Source of the DNA: Acidobacterium sp.
Lineage (GTDB): Bacteria > Acidobacteriota > Terriglobia > Terriglobales > Acidobacteriaceae
DNA length: 6,367 nucleotides
Direction of reading: 5' to 3'
NCBI GenBank assembly: GCA_003152595.1
Contig: PMAM01000334.1
Coordinates: forward strand, 1-6,367
A program made the translations under genes and the position numbers. Numbering within the stretch: position 1 is the stretch's first letter; every line of letters begins with the position of its first letter. Below are positions 5,315 to 6,367 of this stretch, in pieces. Below the pieces are notes generated by a model, which saw nothing but the letters and a program-made list of their open reading frames with translations, was not told where the DNA came from and did no database searches.

Positions 5315-6367
5315 CCACGCTGCCTTCCAGGCTCACCGCCAGCAGCTTCTGCGCTTCCACCGCAAACTCCATCGGCAGCTCTTTGAAGACCTGCTTGCAG
5401 AATCCATTCACGATCATCGATACCGCGTCTTCGGTCTTCAGCCCGCGCTGCTGCAGATAGAACAGCTGGTCCTCGCCGATCTTCGACGTCGCCGCCTCGT
5501 GCTCCATCCGTGCCGACGCGTTCTTCACCTCGATGTATGGAAAGGTATGCGCGCCGCACTTATCGCCGATCAGCAGCGAATCGCACTGAGTGTAATTCCT
5601 CGCGCCCTGCGCGCCCTTCATGATCTTCACCATTCCGCGGTACGTGTTCTGTCCGTGCCCCGCGCTGATCCCTTTCGACACAATCGTGCTTTTCGTGTTC
5701 TTGCCCAGGTGGATCATCTTGGTGCCGGTATCGGCCTGCTGATAATTATTCGTCAGCGCTACGGAGTAAAACTCGCCCACCGAGTTGTCCCCCTGCAAAA
5801 TGCACGACGGATACTTCCACGTGATCGCCGATCCGGTCTCGACCTGCGTCCAGGAGATCTTCGAGTTCCGCCCCAGGCACTTGCCGCGCTTGGTCACGAA
5901 GTTGTAGATCCCGCCCTTGCCGTTCTTATCGCCGGGATACCAGTTCTGCACCGTCGAGTAGCGAATCGTCGCGTTGTCCAGCGCCACCAGTTCCACCACG
6001 GCCGCGTGCAGCTGATTCTCATCGCGCATGGGCGCCGAGCAGCCCTCGAGGTAGCTTACGTAGGAGCCCTCATCGGCGATGATGAGCGTGCGCTCGAACT
6101 GGCCGGTGTTGAGCGCATTGATGCGAAAGTAGGTCGACAGCTCCATCGGCGAGCGCACGCCCTTCGGCACATACACGAAGGAGCCATCGGTGAACACGGC
6201 GGAGTTGAGCGCCGCGTAGAAGTTGTCGGTGTGCGGCACGACCGTACCTAAGTACTGCTCGATCAAGTGCGGATGCGTGCGTACCGCTTCGGAGAACGGG
6301 CAAAAGATGACGCCGGCAGCAGCCAGGCGTTCCTTGAAGGTGGTTGCGACCGAGACGCTGTCGAACA
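5310..6367 (-). CDS. sufB: SufB, Fe-S cluster assembly scaffold subunit (N-terminus outside the window)
   Basis: The visible 351 residues cover about the last 70% of SufB, the scaffold on which the cluster is built within SufB-SufC-SufD. The frame is open to the right edge. The first visible residue corresponds to roughly residue 146 of the 495-residue E. coli protein, and the C-terminus ends at the same place. Residues shown to matter in E. coli SufB are all present: R226 and N228 (YFRIN), C254 (YLEGC), Q285 and W287 (VQNWYPG), K303 (FVTKRGKC), the acceptor C405 (ARNYTQC, codon 5585-5583), and E432, H433 and E434 (RMEHEA). The C-terminal SufC-binding region (GEDQLFYLQQRGLKTEDAVSMIVNGF) is intact. 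A TTG at 6266 is internal and not a start, since conserved sequence such as VSVATTFKERLAAAGVIFCPFSEA continues upstream of it. It is the first visible gene of the operon; the promoter is not in the window. Confidence 0.97.
   Translation of the reverse strand, partial: FDSVSVATTFKERLAAAGVIFCPFSEAVRTHPHLIEQYLGTVVPHTDNFYAALNSAVFTDGSFVYVPKGVRSPMELSTYFRINALNTGQFERTLIIADEGSYVSYLEGCSAPMRDENQLHAAVVELVALDNATIRYSTVQNWYPGDKNGKGGIYNFVTKRGKCLGRNSKISWTQVETGSAITWKYPSCILQGDNSVGEFYSVALTNNYQQADTGTKMIHLGKNTKSTIVSKGISAGHGQNTYRGMVKIMKGAQGARNYTQCDSLLIGDKCGAHTFPYIEVKNASARMEHEAATSKIGEDQLFYLQQRGLKTEDAVSMIVNGFCKQVFKELPMEFAVEAQKLLAVSLEGSVG

Noticed and set aside
1..6367. tRNA, rRNA or CRISPR array
   Set aside because: No cloverleaf-like sequence, rRNA-like stretch or regularly spaced direct repeats were seen; nearly all of the window is accounted for by coding sequence.

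Overview
The window is almost entirely one minus-strand operon for iron-sulfur cluster assembly by the SUF pathway. In transcription order (right to left) it reads sufB (5' end outside the window), sufC, sufD, sufS, sufU and sufT. Past sufT, at the left edge, lies the front part of a tyrosine recombinase (integrase) on the same strand, which looks damaged. The DNA is GC-rich with GC-rich third codon positions, so the opposite strand is full of long non-coding shadow frames. The gene set sufBCDSU plus a long-form sufT, and the Cys/His-containing N-terminus of the integrase, suggest a bacterium of the Acidobacteriota (Terriglobia type). That assignment is an inference from gene content and remembered family resemblance, not a search result.

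Layout. 5310-6367: sufB, about the last 351 codons. 5209-5309: a 101-base gap holding a perfect 11-bp inverted repeat over the sufB stop codon, a run of degenerate 7-base units and the sufC ribosome binding site. 4438-5208: sufC. 3041-4441: sufD, starting at GTG in a 4-base GTGA overlap with sufC. 1779-3044: sufS, starting in an ATGA overlap with sufD. 1333-1779: sufU, sharing one base with the sufS stop (TAATG). 1303-1332: a 30-base gap made mostly of another 7-base repeat run. 712-1302: sufT. 1-706: integrase remnant, abutting the sufT stop, with an apparent one-base frameshift, no standard start codon in its original frame, and its 3' part off the window. No stretch over 300 bases lacks a gene.

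How the genes work together. SufS takes sulfur from cysteine as a persulfide on C379. SufU, a zinc-type sulfur acceptor, receives it and stands in for SufE, which is not seen here. The SufB-SufC-SufD complex builds the cluster using SufC ATPase activity. SufT, a MIP18/DUF59 protein, acts in cluster maturation or delivery. All catalytic residues I could place by comparison with the E. coli and Bacillus subtilis proteins are present, so the operon appears functional. The four tight junctions from sufC to sufU imply translational coupling. The promoter and any regulator (SufR or an Rrf2-type protein) would lie upstream of sufB, outside the window.

I do not see a new multi-gene system here. The points most worth a second look are the broken integrase behind sufT, the hairpin on the sufB stop codon, and the 7-base repeats in both intergenic gaps.
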